A DNA stretch of 64,000 bases from Jacaranda mimosifolia (GCA_018894105.1 CM032131.1:2196501-2260500), one strand, 5' to 3'. Positions 11,956-23,800 are shown, counted from the first letter of the stretch. Numbers and translations: made by a program. The notes: generated by a model not told the origin, from the letters alone.

Positions 11956-13569
11956 ATGGTGAACACCAGGCGAGCTCCCTCTGGGAGAGAAGAAAATAGG
12001 AGGTCTAGCTCCCTTCCCCTCGACATCATCCGGAACCAAATGCCCAAGGATCCAGCGCCCAACCTGAGCCTTTGGTCACGTTGACGATGCCCTAATTGAT
12101 GCAACTCATTAGCGAACAAATTTCAGCATAAATTTCTGCCCAACTCTCAGCTGCATTGAATCGACATGCCATACAACTGGAGCCGGTGGCTAGTGCAATG
12201 CCCCAGCCTGCGGCCCCGAAGAAAAGGCGACCTAAGGAGAAATCTCTGCGGCCAGAATCCCAAAGGCCCCCATCGAGAAGAGAACTGAGCCCAGGCCATT
12301 TTCCTAGAGAAATGGCCCGTCCCCCCCCATGGGAAGAGGTAGCAGATTCTATTAACCACGGCGTTCGACCCCTTCGAGCCCCGCAGCGCGATAGGGTCGA
12401 GTGCTCAAGACTCCGACCAGGCAGAAATGCGTCTCAAGCAAATCAGCAGGAGTGGGAAGAGGTATCCCACCAAGTACAGCAGCTGAACAGGCGCCTGGAC
12501 GAGATCTCGAGGAGGAACATAGAAAGGACTCTCTATCCAGAGGGGCAACAAAGGTTCCGTAGGGAGCGAGACTCACCATTCGTCCAGGAGATCATTAATG
12601 AGCGTATTGCTGTCGATGCCAAGATCCCGACCGGACTGCCGAGATATGACGGCTCAACGGATCCGAATGAACATTTGCTGCAATTTGAGCACATGATGCA
12701 ACTACATGGACACAATGAGTACATCCATGCGAAGATGCTGGTAACTACGTTCCAGGGAGTAGCTCTCGATTGGTTTGTGAAGCTAGAGCCGGCGTCTATA
12801 TTTTCATATGACCAGCTATGTGACAAGTTCTTGCATCAATTCGCAAGTAGGAGAAAAGCCAAACTCCCCCATACGTACTTGCATACAGTAAAGCAGAACG
12901 AAGGAGAGTCCCTCTGTGATTTTTTCACCCGATTCAACACGGAGGTGTTGAAGATTGACAGCCCGAGGATTGAATTCTTGATTGATGTGGTTTTCCTGGG
13001 CCTAAAACACAAAGAATGTGCAAATGCGCTTGTGCGCGAACAGCCCAGATCGATGGAAGAGCTTTTTGACCTCGCTGAGAGGTACATGACCCAGGAGGAG
13101 ATGAACAAGCTAAATATGGTAGCCTGGAAGTCGACAGAAGAAAAATAGAGAGAAATATGACCGCCAGGTCAGAGAGAGGCATCGTTCCCCCATAAAACGC
13201 TTCCACGACTACATTCCACTCAACCTCCTAAGAAAGGAGGTGTTGTTCACCATACAACATGAGAACCTGATCAAGAAACCTCGAAAGATCACAGAGACCG
13301 AAGCCATGAAAAAATCAAAGAAATACTATCATTTCCATAGGCAGAAAGGACATAACACAGAAGATAGCTTCAACTTGAAGGATGAGATTGAAAGATTAAT
13401 TAGGCAAGGCCATTTGAAAAAAATTATTGAGGAGCAGGTCAGACGCGAAGAGGGCAGGACTAACCGGACTCTCCCCGTAGAGAAAGGTCGGCCAGCCCGA
13501 GGAGAGAAGAAAAAGGGAAAAGACCTGCCCAAGAACCTAACCCGCACATTCGAGGAGTCATCGACATGA
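11956..13569 (+). pseudogene. gag polyprotein remnant, gypsy copy 1
   Basis: Gag forms the particle that packages element RNA. The ATG at 11956 (MVNTRRAPSG) matches the start in copies 2 and 3 (both MVN). Two stops and a frame change near 12080-12140 interrupt the N-terminus. The longest open stretch (12156-13148, 330 residues) has the retrotransposon gag core: LPRYDGSTDPNEHLLQFEH, then ALDWFVKLEP, FLHQFASRRKAK and ESLCDFFTRFN. It ends at a TAG at 13146. Reading resumes in the same gag through a basic tail with KKYYHFHRQKGHNTEDSF near 13320-13370. In the other copies this is a CHFH..KGHDTEDC zinc-knuckle-like motif; here both cysteines are replaced (Y and S). Identification is firm, function lost. 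Confidence 0.85.
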
Positions 13570-14156
13570 TCGCGAGAGGTCCCACTGGAGGGGATTCCAG
13601 GAACGTAAGGAAACAAACACAAAGACAGCTCGAGTCGACCAAACTAACCAAGGTCGAGACAGTTTTCCAACTCTCAACCAGTGCCGAGCCATTCTCCTTC
13701 AGCGACTCAGACCTCGACCATATGGAGAACAAAGGAATCGACAGAAAAATAGACTATCCCATGGTGGTAACCCTGGAAATAGCCAACTTCGAGGTCAGAA
13801 AGGTATTGGTCGACAACAGCAGCTCCGTGAACATCATGTTCTTGTCTACATTGAACATAATGAAATTGGGGGAACTAAAGTTTGATCCAGTCAGAACACC
13901 GCTAGTCGGATTCGGGGGGTTCAAGATCATCCCAAAAGGATCTATCAACCTCTCCACAACATTCGAACAAGGCTCCCGGAACCGAACCTTGATGATCAAC
14001 TATTTGGTGGTCGACGCTCCATTTGCATACAACGTCATCGTGGGCCGACCAGCCCTCAATGACTTCAGGGCCATCGTCTCCAATTACCACATGAAGATAA
14101 AGTTCCCAACCCCAGCAGGAGTAGGGGAACTCTTATGCAACCTCAACGACGCATAG
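13570..14156 (+). pseudogene. Aspartic protease domain, gypsy copy 1
   Basis: A clean 196-residue stretch includes MIARGPTGGDS at its start, VLVDNSSSVNIMFLSTL near residue 85, LVGFGGFKIIPKGSINL, and a YNVIVGRPALNDF end. This is the retropepsin-like protease of Ty3/gypsy elements, which cleaves the polyprotein. The expected active-site D-G-S/D-S-S loop reads D-N-S-S here and D-D-S-S in copy 3, so the catalytic aspartate is kept in a modified loop. There is no internal stop, but the rest of the polyprotein is broken, so it is listed as a pseudogene part. Confidence 0.8.
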
Positions 14157-14216
14157 AGCTGTTACACCATTTCCATCAACTCCAACGAACAGAGGAAACG
14201 ACCTCAACTGAAGCCC

Positions 14217-15384
14217 TTGGGGGATGCCCCTGTAGCGAAACCCGAGGAGGGACCTTCATCTAAGAAGAGGAAGTTGGAAGATACTCGGGTCGAGCCTGTC
14301 GGGGAGTTCAAAATAATAGAGCTCGAACCTGGAAACCCCGACAAAACCACTCGGGTCGAGAGTGATATGGGCAACCGTTTGGAATGCCTCATGGTCGATT
14401 TCCTTCGACGCAACATTGATGTGTTCGCTTGGAAAGCCGCAGATCTTCAAGGAATCAACCCCAGTATCATCATCCATCGACTCAATGTGGACCCAGCTCA
14501 CAAGCCAGTAAGGTAAAAGACAAGAACCTTCAATGCTGAGAGGTCCCAAATCATCGAGGAGGAGGTCAGCAAGCTTTTGGAAGCAGGATATATTGTAGAA
14601 ATTCAGTACCCTTCTTGGCTTTGTAATGTTGTCCTTGTCCCTAAGAATGAGGGAAAATGGAAAATGTGTAATGATTTTACTGATTTAAATAAAGCTTGCC
14701 CGAAGGATCCTTACCCCTTGCCTTATATAGATTTATTAGTAGATTATACTGTGGATGTGAATTGCTTAGCATGATGGATGCCTTCCAAGGCTATTATCAA
14801 ATATTTATGGCACCTGAAGACAGGGACAAGAACTTCTTTGTTGTCCCCAACGAAGTATATTATTTTTAGTCATGCCCTTTGGACTCAAAAATGCGGGTGC
14901 AACGTACCAAAGATTGGTCAACTTCATGTTCAAAAATGAGATCAGGAGGTCGATAGAGGTCAAAATCGAGAAGGCCGAGGACCACCTAGTCGACCTCAGC
15001 CACACCTTTACCATATTAAGGGCCTTCGGCATGAAACTCAATCCTAACAAGTGCACATTTGGTGTACGCAGGGGCAAGTTTCTCAGATGTATGGTCAGTC
15101 AAAGAGGGATCGAGGCAAATCCTCAGAAGATCCAAGCAATTCTGGACATTACCCCACCTCGCACAGTTTGTGAAGTCCAGTGCCTGGTCGGTAGGGTCAT
15201 AACCCTTGGCAGATTCATAGCTCGGCTGGCCGACAAGAGCCTACCTTTCTTCAAAATCCTCAGAAATGCCAAAAAATTTGGGTTTCAGTGGACTCAGCAC
15301 TGCGATCAGGCCTTGGTAGAGCTCAAACAATACTTGTCTTCACCACCCATGCTCACCAAACCCGATCTGGGAGAAGTACTATAG
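14217..15384 (+). pseudogene. Reverse transcriptase domain, gypsy copy 1, catalytic box deleted
   Basis: RT would copy element RNA into DNA. Recognisable blocks are LECLMVDFLRRNIDVFAWKA, AGYIVEIQYPSWLCNVVLVPK, CNDFTDLNKACPKDPYPLP, MPFGLKNAGATYQRLVNF (14872 on), LNPNKCTFGV and GIEANPQKIQAILDITPPR. The YVDD catalytic box between R-R-S-I-E-V and K-I-E-K-A-E is missing: about seven residues (21 bp) have been deleted in frame at about 14961, compared with copy 3. Stops at 14514, 14772 and 14866 break the frame. A stop at 15382 ends the last stretch. Confidence 0.85.
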
Positions 15385-16230
15385 TTTTATCTAGTTGAAT
15401 CCTCTGCCTCGATCAGTTCAATATTAACATCGACAAGAGAAGGGACCCACCGTCCTGTGTATTATTGCAGCAAGGCTTTGTACGGGCCCGAACACAATTA
15501 TTTGGAAGTCAAGAAGTTTGCTCTAGCCCTCATTACGGCGGCCCGAAAGTTACGGCCTTACTTCCAATCCTATGCAATCGTGGTGTTGATGAATCAACCA
15601 TTAATGCAGGTGTTGTCAAAGCCCGACACTTCAGGTCAACTCACCAAATGGGCCATCGAGCTCAGGGAGTTCGACATCACATTCCAACCACGGACGGCCA
15701 TAAAAGCACAAGTCCTGGCCGACTTCATCGTTGAACGACTCGACCTACCAATACAAAATGTTGAGAACGCCTCGGTATGGACTTTATACGTTGATGGGTC
15801 AGCAACCACATCAGGGGGCGGAATAGGTGTGTCCCTCCGTTCCCCACTTGATGATGAGTATGATTTCGCAATAAATCTCTACTTCCCGATTACCAACAAC
15901 GAAGCAGAATATGAGGCTCTCATCGCAGAAATGCGCATGGCAGCAGCTTGCAGCATTGAGCAGCTTGTAGCGATCACTGATTCTTAGTTGGTCGCATAAT
16001 AGGTGGAGGGCAATTTCGAAGCGAATGAGCTTAAAATGACTCAATATCTGTCAGAAGTCAGACAATTACGACAATCGTTTAGGAGTTTCACCCTAAGCCA
16101 AGTCCCTCGAACAGAGAATGAACGAGTAGACGCACTCTCGAAGCTAGCCAGCTCGACGAAGGGTACCAGAGAAAGAACCATAACATTTTTGATGGCCGAC
16201 AAACCCTGTATCACAACCACCAATCATAGC
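15385..16230 (+). pseudogene. RNase H plus archaeal-type second RNase H, gypsy copy 1
   Basis: The first part (to about 15690) is the RT-linked RNase H and connection region: VYYCSKAL, HNYLEVKKFALALITAARKL, and FDITFQPRTAIKAQVLADF. The second part (about 15775-15990) reads WTLYVDGSATTSGGGIGVSL, then NNEAEYEALIAEMRMA. This is the pattern of the archaeal-type RNase H that Tat-lineage elements carry in addition to their own. The first D and the second E of that domain are present. A TAG at 15985 and a further stop at 15997 end the open stretch. The domain continues in frame with KFTLSQVPR-like sequence up to the integrase. Confidence 0.8.
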
Positions 16231-16665
16231 CTCATCGGGTGCATCGTTGTCCCTTCTGGCAAAATCTAATCAAGCTTTACTTGAGTCAAGGGACCCTGCC
16301 CACCGATGACAAGGAAGCCCGCAGGCTTAGAGGACTGGCAGCCAAGTTTGCACTGGATGAACATGGACAGCTCTATAGGAGGTCAATATTAGGACCCCCA
16401 CTGAAATGCCTAGTACCTGAAGAGGCGAACAAAGTATTGCAGGAGATACACACCGGCATCTGCAGCAACCATTCCGGTGGTCGATCTCTAGCGCACAAGG
16501 TTGTCCGCTATGGTTATTTTTGACCCACCTTATTGCAAGACTCAGTCGACTTCGCTAGAAAGTGCCCGTCGTGCTAAATCCATTCGAACATTCAGCACCA
16601 ACCAGCTGCATCGATGGTCAACGTCCAGATCACATGGCTATTCGACCATTGGTCGAATCGTAATT
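16231..16665 (+). pseudogene. Integrase N-terminal fragment, gypsy copy 1
   Basis: Only the zinc-binding end of the integrase is present: HEHGQLYRRS-like sequence, then H-T-G-I-C-S-N-H-S-G-G and C-P-S-C of the HHCC finger near 16450-16576. Stops at 16521 and 16576 interrupt it. The core D,D,E domain is missing because the element is cut off just after the ITWLFDHW segment. Downstream DNA is unrelated AT-rich sequence. Confidence 0.75.
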
Positions 16666-17067
16666 GAACCATGAAGTCATAATTACGCAATATATACTTA
16701 TATTGTATATATTAGTTAAAAATTAATAAAATGCCAAAATATAAAAGATAAAGAGCTTAAATGATATTGTCCAATTCCACAGTCCAAACTTCATGATTTA
16801 TATTATAACATGATCACCACAATTTAAATATCTCAACTCTAAAGTCTAAACACATCAATAATTTAATGTATCAGAAACACTCTTCATCATCTTCTCCATC
16901 CTTATCAAAGTTTTCATGGACTTAATTGCTATTTCCAGCACTGGTACCAACAACAACATCATGTTTAGTTTCTGACTTCATTATAGTAGCAGATTTAAGA
17001 AATTGGGATTTTTTCTTGTGTATACTTCGTTGAGTGTTTTGAATAGCTTTCTAAAATGCACTTTAGC
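16666..17067. other. AT-rich DNA without a clear gene
   Basis: I see no sustained reading frame. The minus strand at about 16860-16930 gives a short acidic D/E-rich stretch of the sort found at some hAT transposase C-termini, but this is too weak to call. Confidence 0.35.
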
Positions 17068-17706
17068 CAGGGTTTTCAAAATCAGATCGGACTGGCCAGT
17101 CCAATCGGTCCAACTGGTAACCGGTCACACATCCGGTCCAATTTATATGAAAAAATTGGCTGTCAATTGACCCAGTGTGAACCAATCAAAACCGGTCAAA
17201 AGGGACTGAAAATAAAAGAGAATGTGAAACAGAAAAAAAATCAAAGAAAAGGAAGAGTAAAAACCGAATTGTGGGGCTTAGGGCCTTTTCTTGTTTCTCC
17301 CTTCTATTTTTCTTTAGTGCTTACTGGTTTCCTTAAGAATCAAAACCCGCCGCCGTCGGCTTGCTCATTTCCGCCCCAAAAACTGCTGCTGAAGCCTGGT
17401 TGCTGCAATTAATTTGTTCAAGGCTTCAAAAATCACTTGGTAAGAGATTTGTTTTATGAATTATTTGTTTAATATTTAACAATTTGAAAAAATAACTAAA
17501 ATTTGGAGAAAGAATTTCTTTATATATATATATTATATTATTATTATTTTCTTATTTTTTGTTAATATTGAAAATATTACATATATAATTATTTATAATT
17601 ATTATATCATTATGATATCACACCCCTCAAACCGGTGGTCGAACCGGTTGAACTGATAACTAGTAAGGCCACCGATTCAATGTCCGGTTTGATTTTGAAA
17701 ACATTG
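17068..17706. mobile_element. Non-autonomous hAT-like element with GTTTTCAAAATC ends
   Basis: The left end reads GGTTTTCAAAATCAGATCGG. The right end, reverse complemented, reads TGTTTTCAAAATCAAACCGG. The subterminal regions are rich in ACCGGT and CCGGT motifs on both sides (17100-17200 and 17630-17700). The interior (17260-17430) has a pyrimidine-rich stretch and no convincing protein. I could not find a convincing 8-bp target duplication, so the exact ends and superfamily are tentative. Confidence 0.5.
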
Positions 17707-17779
17707 ACTACAAGATTGTACTCGAGCAAAAAAAAAAAAAATATATATATATATATATATTAATTTCATCAAAAATTAA

Positions 17780-17985
17780 ATGAAAAAAATAATAAATGAA
17801 CCGCTCCAGTTCAATTAAACCGTGAGCGATTCAGACGTCCAACCACTGGTCAGAACAATTTTAATAAAATAAAGTATTTCTTTTTGTATTTTTCGATTTT
17901 CACATAAAATCGGACCGGTTGAGCAAACGGTCGACAGTTCAACTGATTTGACTATTGGGTCCTTCCGATTTTTTAAACAGTGACC
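17780..17985. mobile_element. Second ACCGGT-rich hAT-like fragment
   Basis: GAACCGCTCC, AAATCGGACCGG and TTTAAACAGTG motifs resemble the ends of the preceding element and continue directly after it and an AT microsatellite (about 17742-17760). It is probably one terminal piece of a related element. No frame was found. Confidence 0.35.
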
Positions 17986-17999
17986 GCAACTTAAGTAAG

Positions 18000-18353
18000 G
18001 CTCAACTTGAGCTTTAGATTTTTTAGCTCGAGTTTAATACTTTACACACTCAATGAACTTAAACTTAAGTCTGAATTAAAAAAAAATTTCAACTTCGAAC
18101 TAGCAAAACTCAACTGAAGCTTAAATTTTAAAACTTTCTAAAACTCAATTCGTACTCAACCTCATATACAAGCTCGCTAAGCTCAATTTTAAGCTTGAGC
18201 TCAAAAAATTTTAAAGCTCAAACTTTCAAAACTCAACTCATGCTCGAATTTAAAGAACTTTTCATAACCTAATTCGAATTTAACTCATTTTACAAGCTCG
18301 TCAACTTTGAATTCAAATTTAAATCCAAAATATTTCAAGCCTGAATTCTCAAG
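18000..18353. repeat. AGCTC/CTCGAG-rich subterminal repeat block
   Basis: Short AAGCTC, GAGCTC, CAACTC and CTCGAG words recur in both orientations through the block and again at about 19092-19145. The second patch looks like the continuation of the same element, interrupted by the insertion at 18354-19091. It resembles the subterminal regions of plant DNA transposons but is not classified further. Confidence 0.4.
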
Positions 18354-19091
18354 CCCGTTTGATTTTATTTCCAAAGTCATTTCTAGCTTTTAAACATTTT
18401 TAAAAGTTAAAAAGTTAGTTATGAATTGAAAATGAAAATAGAAATATATTTAGATGAAATATTGAAAATTAATGATTAGAGTATGTATATGGTTGAAAAA
18501 TAGGCTGATTTATATTTTTTACGTTTAAAAATATTTATTTTTTTAAATATATGTATATTGTATTAATTTTAAAATGATAGTGAGTACATTATGTCAAATT
18601 AAATTTGAATTTGATTGATATGATAATATGATGATATGATAGATTTAAAAATAATTTAAAAATAAAAAATACTTTAAATGAAAATAAATATAAAGTGTTA
18701 GAGGGAGTTTGGTTATTTTTTTATTTTCATTTTTCAAATAATATATTTTTAAAATATGAAAAGTTAGTTAGAGTAAATGAGTTGAAATAGATTTATATTT
18801 GGATAGTTCGTTGGAAAAATAATGATTATATAGTGTTTAGTAGGTTGTAGGTGGAAATAGATATTAATAATGAAGAAGAAAGAAAAAATATATAGGTTAT
18901 TAGAAAATATATTTTGAGATGAAAATTAATTGGAATATTGGTAAATACGATGATAAGTTGTTGTAAATTCATTTTGAACTAGTAAAAACAACAAAATAAC
19001 AAAATAAAAACATAAAAAAACACCCTCTTAGTTTTTAATTTTCAAATAATAATGAAAATTAAAAATGGGTTTGGAAATAAAAACAAACGCG
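18354..19091. mobile_element. MITE with GTTTGNTTTTATTTCCAAA terminal inverted repeats
   Basis: The left end has GTTTGATTTTATTTCCAAA (from 18357). The right end has the inverse, TTTGGAAATAAAAACAAAC (19070-19088), with one mismatch. It encloses the Harbinger-like MITE at 18701-19027 and non-coding AT-rich DNA. No clear target duplication was found at its ends. Confidence 0.6.
18701..19027. mobile_element. PIF/Harbinger (Tourist-like) MITE, 327 bp
   Basis: The ends are GAGGGAGTTTGGTTATTTTT and, inverted, GAGGGTGTTTTTTTATGTTT. Perfect TTA trinucleotides flank both sides (18698-18700 and 19028-19030), the target duplication typical of PIF/Harbinger. There is no coding capacity. It is nested within the MITE at 18354-19091. 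Confidence 0.7.
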
Positions 19092-19155
19092 CCTCAACTC
19101 AAACTTAAAATTTTTGAAAACTGAATTCAAGTCAAGCTTGGCTCATATTACAGGG

Positions 19156-19214
19156 AAAAAAAAAAAAAAAAAAAAAAAGGAAAGAAAAAAAGAAGAGAGA
19201 GATATAGAGAGAAT
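19156..19214. repeat. A-rich and GA-rich tract
   Basis: A run of more than twenty A residues is followed by AAG/GAGA-rich sequence. A short frame of lysines and glutamates across it is spurious. Confidence 0.7.
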
Positions 19215-19889
19215 AGTATGTTGTGGCCCATATAAACTGCGGCTGAGAGTAGTCAGTCTAAAATTGCCTCCACACGCCAATAAGGGATGCTTTCTATTTC
19301 ATGCACACATTGATTACCGCCACATAGTAGCTCGGGATAAACTCCAAAATTTGGATAAGGAACTAATATACATATGGCTTCACCACATCCTCATTTATTA
19401 TAGTATTTTAGTAAATTTATTCCCATTTTTCAAAAATTTCCATTGAATTTTATTGCATTTTTATTTTATTTTTAGATATAACAATCTCCACCACATGAAA
19501 TAATTTGAAGTATCTGATAATTTTATTTTAATATTTTGTATTATACAAACATATCTTTGAAATGAAATTGCTCGAGTTTCTTTAAAAAATCTTTATCATA
19601 TAATATTCTATATGTCTGAAACTTAAAATTTTATTTTCTAAAACTTTTTTTGTTGTTAAAATAGTTAGCTAAAGGGAAACATAGATATTCTAAAATTGCT
19701 TCTTGTGAATATCTTTTCCTCAATGAATATAAATTATTGTCATTTTTTAGTTTGATAAATGCAATAATAATATCTAAATTCGCATTATCTCCTATGACAA
19801 CCTTAATATATGATAATCTTCTTATACGTACATGTTACAATATTTTTGTATTTGAATTTTTTTTAAATGTATCCTGCTTGAAATTTTAT

Positions 19890-20490
19890 TATATAGTGTG
19901 ATTCACAATATAGTACAATGCAGATTTCAAATGTGATACTCGTCATTTAATATTTTACATTTATAGATATATAAAAATTTTGCAAAAAGTCATCAACTTT
20001 TAATAAAATAACCCCCATTACAATATTTTTAGTAGTAATATAAATATGGTTGATGTGTGATTTTTCACTATTTTTGTCAAATTATAGATTTTTTATTCAT
20101 TTTATATATGTACAATGTTTATAAAGTTTTAGTAGCAATACAAATACAGATATTATGATGATTCATACAAATACACCGTTTATGAACATCACATAGTAAA
20201 ATTCACAATTTAGCACAATGCAGATTTTAAACGTGATATTCACCATTTAATATTTTTATATTTGTGTACATAAAACTTTTTTTTTTCCACTGAAAATCAT
20301 GATTTAGAAAATAAATGAATTATATTTGCAAAATTTATGTAGCAGTAAAAATATGAATATCATGATGTACGATCTTCCATTTTATTTTTCAAATTATATA
20401 ATTTGTATTAGTTTTATGGTTATTGTCTGTAAAATTTTAGTAGCCATACAAAAATAGATGTTGTAATGCTCCTATTTCATTATTCTTTTC
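19890..20490. repeat. Degenerate AT-rich direct repeats upstream of catalase
   Basis: A TTTAGTAGCAATACAAATA-like word recurs near 20030, 20131, 20335 and 20440. A longer pair (GATTCACAATATAGTACAATGCAGA near 19900, with its relative near 20201) also repeats in direct orientation. Spacing varies, so this looks like an old, decayed tandem or interspersed duplication. No gene is present between 19215 and 20740. Confidence 0.45.
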
Positions 20491-20746
20491 AAGTTATCGA
20501 GTTCTATTAGTTTAACATAGATTGGTTAAAATACAAAAAAAAATGACGAAATTAAAATATATTCATTTTTTTGTTTCTACACAAGAATCAACAAGGGCTA
20601 CAATTAAAATTCAAATAACTTCCTTGAACTAGATAATATATATATATACACACACGTATAATTTAGAAAATTATGAAATATAAATATTTATATTTATATT
20701 TTATTTTCCTGCGGATAATATTTCTTGTAAAGTGCCGAACAGTGCC

Positions 20747-20753
20747 ATAAATA
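20747..20753 (+). promoter_or_regulatory. Candidate TATA box of the catalase gene
   Basis: ATAAATA lies about 115 bp upstream of the catalase start codon at 20869. This distance would give a 5' leader of roughly 85 bases. A TTTATAAA at about 20792 is a second candidate nearer the start. Confidence 0.35.
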
Positions 20754-20868
20754 GAAATGCGAGCCAAAAGGAACAGTGGTCCTCTCTTGAATTTATAAAC
20801 TAATTGCCGCACGCTCATACTCCTCCGACCAAAAAACTCTTGAGAAAATCTCTCTCTAGGCCCTCTCC

Positions 20869-23800
20869 ATGGATCCATACAAGGTACGCATTTTGACGTT
20901 AGTTGATTTGAAGTAATTTTCGTTTTCTGTATATTGATTGATTAATTTATTTCTGTGGATTGTTGTCCTGGTTTTATGATTGTTACGCTTTTTCAAATTG
21001 AAGATTGTTTAATTCTGTGAATTGTTTTTCCTTCTTGTTGATTGATTTTTGAGTAATTTAGATTGGTAGTACTTGTTTTGAGCTCCAAGTTGATGCGTGG
21101 TGCAATCGATTTTGAATGAGCTTTTTGTTTGAGTGATTGATTATGAATAATTCTATTTTGAGTGTGTAAATTTTCTTTTTCTCGGTGAAATATTGATCTT
21201 TGACTGGTTGATGATGGTGCAGTACCGTCCGTCCAGTGCTTTCAATTCACCTTTTATGACTACAAATTCTGGAGCTCCGGTTTGGAACAATAACAACTCT
21301 TTGACCGTCGGAACTAGAGGTATTTCCCTTTTTTCCCCCAGTTTTTAGTGGTATTGTGATTGATTTGGGTTTTTCAATAGATAATGGAACTTTTTGCTTA
21401 GCATGTCTGTCCTTTTTATTGATTTTATGTTTGATGATTATGATGTAAAGAGTGGAAAATTTTGTTCTTTTCTTCTACGAGATACTTTGACAGTTAATTT
21501 GCTATACCTTAGCCTGTGTTTTGGGATAATTCAAAGTCAGTTGCTCTCCACTTTATCTTTTGGGATTGATTTCCACTTTATCTTATTCTGGCCTATAGTG
21601 TGATTAATTTCAACAACAATTGACTGATGGATAAGTGAATTGTGGCATGTGTTCTGTTTGTTTGCTACTGTCTGTATATTTTTCATTTGTGCTTATGATG
21701 CTCAATCAACATTTTTCCTCTTTAAGAGTTTTGCCGTATTGTTTGATAGTATATACTATATCGGTATAAGTTCATATTGTCAGAGATAAAAAGGTTGGTT
21801 ATCTTTAGTTTATTTCATCTTGTTGGCTCTTTGGCTATTGTAAATGCCTGTTGATGTTATCCTTAGTTTATGTTAGGACCTCAGAAAGTGTAAATGCAAG
21901 CTAGTCCTTGATTCTAATGACTTCTACTGTGGGGATTATGGATCCATATGTTTGATATGCATAGATGCTAATAATACACTGTAGTACAATTACAGTGTTG
22001 ATACCAATTTTATATGCAGCTTGCTTCTTTTTGTTGTTTAAAGAAGTCCTTTTTTCTTGTTCAAGTTGATTGGGATTTCAAACTTTGGGCGTTGATACAA
22101 AATTATCTCCTATTTGACAGGTCCAATCCTCCTTGAGGATTACCATTTGGTTGAGAAACTTGCTAATTTTGACCGTGAGAGGATCCCAGAACGTGTTGTG
22201 CATGCCAGGGGTGCTAGTGCCAAGGGCTTTTTTGAGGTCACTCATGATATTTCACACCTTACTTGTGCTGATTTCCTTCGAGCTCCAGGAGTTCAAACCC
22301 CTGTTATTGTTCGATTCTCCACTGTCATCCATGAGCGTGGTAGCCCTGAAACTCTCAGGGATCCAAGAGGATTTGCAGTGAAGTTTTACACTAGAGAGGT
22401 AAAAATTAACCTCCCATTTTATTTCTGGTGGAGTTCTGCTTCTTATGTGTGAAATAGAAAATCTTTCATCTGCTAGTTCGATTGAATGGATTTTATTATT
22501 GTCAAAGAAATGCATTTATGCCTATCAAGGCATTTATACTTATAAGATTGTCATAGTGGAATTCTTAATTACAAGAGCAAGAGATAGAAGATGTCTTACC
22601 TTATGACTTAACATACTTGATTGATGTTCCCAACTTCTTTATTGGATCAGGGTAACTTTGATTTGGTGGGAAACAACTTCCCTGTCTTTTTTATTCGTGA
22701 TGGAATGAAATTCCCTGATATGGTTCATTCGTTGAAACCCAACCCAAAGTCCCACATTCAGGAGAACTGGAGAATCCTAGACTTCTTCTCCCACCATCCT
22801 GAGAGTTTGCATATGTTCACATTCCTCTTTGATGATGTGGGTGTTCCACAAGATTACAGACACATGGATGGTTCTGGTGTTAACACCTATACTCTAATCA
22901 ACAAGGCTGGGAAAGCACATTATGTGAAGTTCCACTGGAAGCCTACTTGTGGAGTGAAGTCTCTATTGGAGGAAGATGCAATTAAGGTTGGAGGAGCTAA
23001 TCACAGTCACGCCACCCAGGATCTCTATGATTCTATTGCAGCAGGCAACTATCCGGAGTGGAAACTTTTTATCCAGATTATAGATCCTGATCATGAAGAC
23101 AAATTCGACTTTGACCCACTTGATGTAACCAAGACTTGGCCAGAGGACATCTTGCCCCTGCAGCCTGTGGGTCGCTTGGTGTTGAATAAGAACATTGATA
23201 ACTTCTTTGCAGAGAATGAACAGCTTGCATTCTGCCCTGCTATTATTGTCCCTGGGATTTATTATTCTGATGATAAGCTACTCCAAACTCGGATATTTTC
23301 GTATTCCGATACTCAAAGGCACCGTCTTGGACCAAACTATCTCCAGCTCCCAGCTAATGCTCCCAAATGTGCCCATCACAACAATCACCATGAAGGTTTC
23401 ATGAACTTCATGCACAGGGATGAGGAGGTACTGTACTCCTGTGTTATTCTGCGGGAGTTAGGTTCTTCCAAGTTGCATTCAATACCGTGCTACCTCATTA
23501 TTCATTAGCCATTGGTTGGTTGATAAAAGCATCTTCAGCTTGGTTTTTCAATACTCTCAACTATTCGTATGAGTTAGAAAAATATTTTAGGTTTTTGTTT
23601 ACCTTAGATTCCAAATTCTGATTAGCTATATTCTGAAGGACAAAAGATATATATTTATTTTATTTATTTGGTTACAAGGAAACTATTAGTCTGACAATTT
23701 TCTGTAATACCTGTGTGTTTTAATCAGAAGTTCTGACTTTTTCCAGGTAAACTATTTCCCATCAAGGTATGATCCTACTCATCATGCTGAGAGATATCCC

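Larger units (their letters stand above)
11237..16665 (+). mobile_element. Ty3/gypsy Tat-lineage retrotransposon, copy 1, 3'-truncated
   Basis: The element has a 5' LTR (11237-11912), a primer-binding region, and a degenerate gag-protease-RT-RNase H-archaeal RNase H-integrase series on the plus strand. It is collinear with copies 2 and 3 until about 16665, where homology stops inside the integrase just after the conserved ITWLFDHW segment. No 3' LTR follows. The second RNase H places it in the Tat lineage. Stops in gag, RT and integrase and a missing RT catalytic box show that it is dead. Confidence 0.85.

Noticed and set aside
12156..13148. Host gene reading of the 330-residue open frame
   Set aside because: The gag core motifs, the LTR and primer-binding region just upstream and the pol domains downstream make it a retrotransposon gag.
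16860..17060. Minus-strand acidic frame suggestive of a hAT transposase C-terminus
   Set aside because: Only a few dozen residues with stops. Not enough to call a gene.
17056..17412. 118-residue plus-strand frame
   Set aside because: It starts within a MITE end, is low in complexity (lysine-rich), and shows no domain. It is chance coding in a non-autonomous element.
19114..19446. 110-residue frame
   Set aside because: It crosses an A-rich tract and yields a lysine/glutamate run. No homologous features and no start context.
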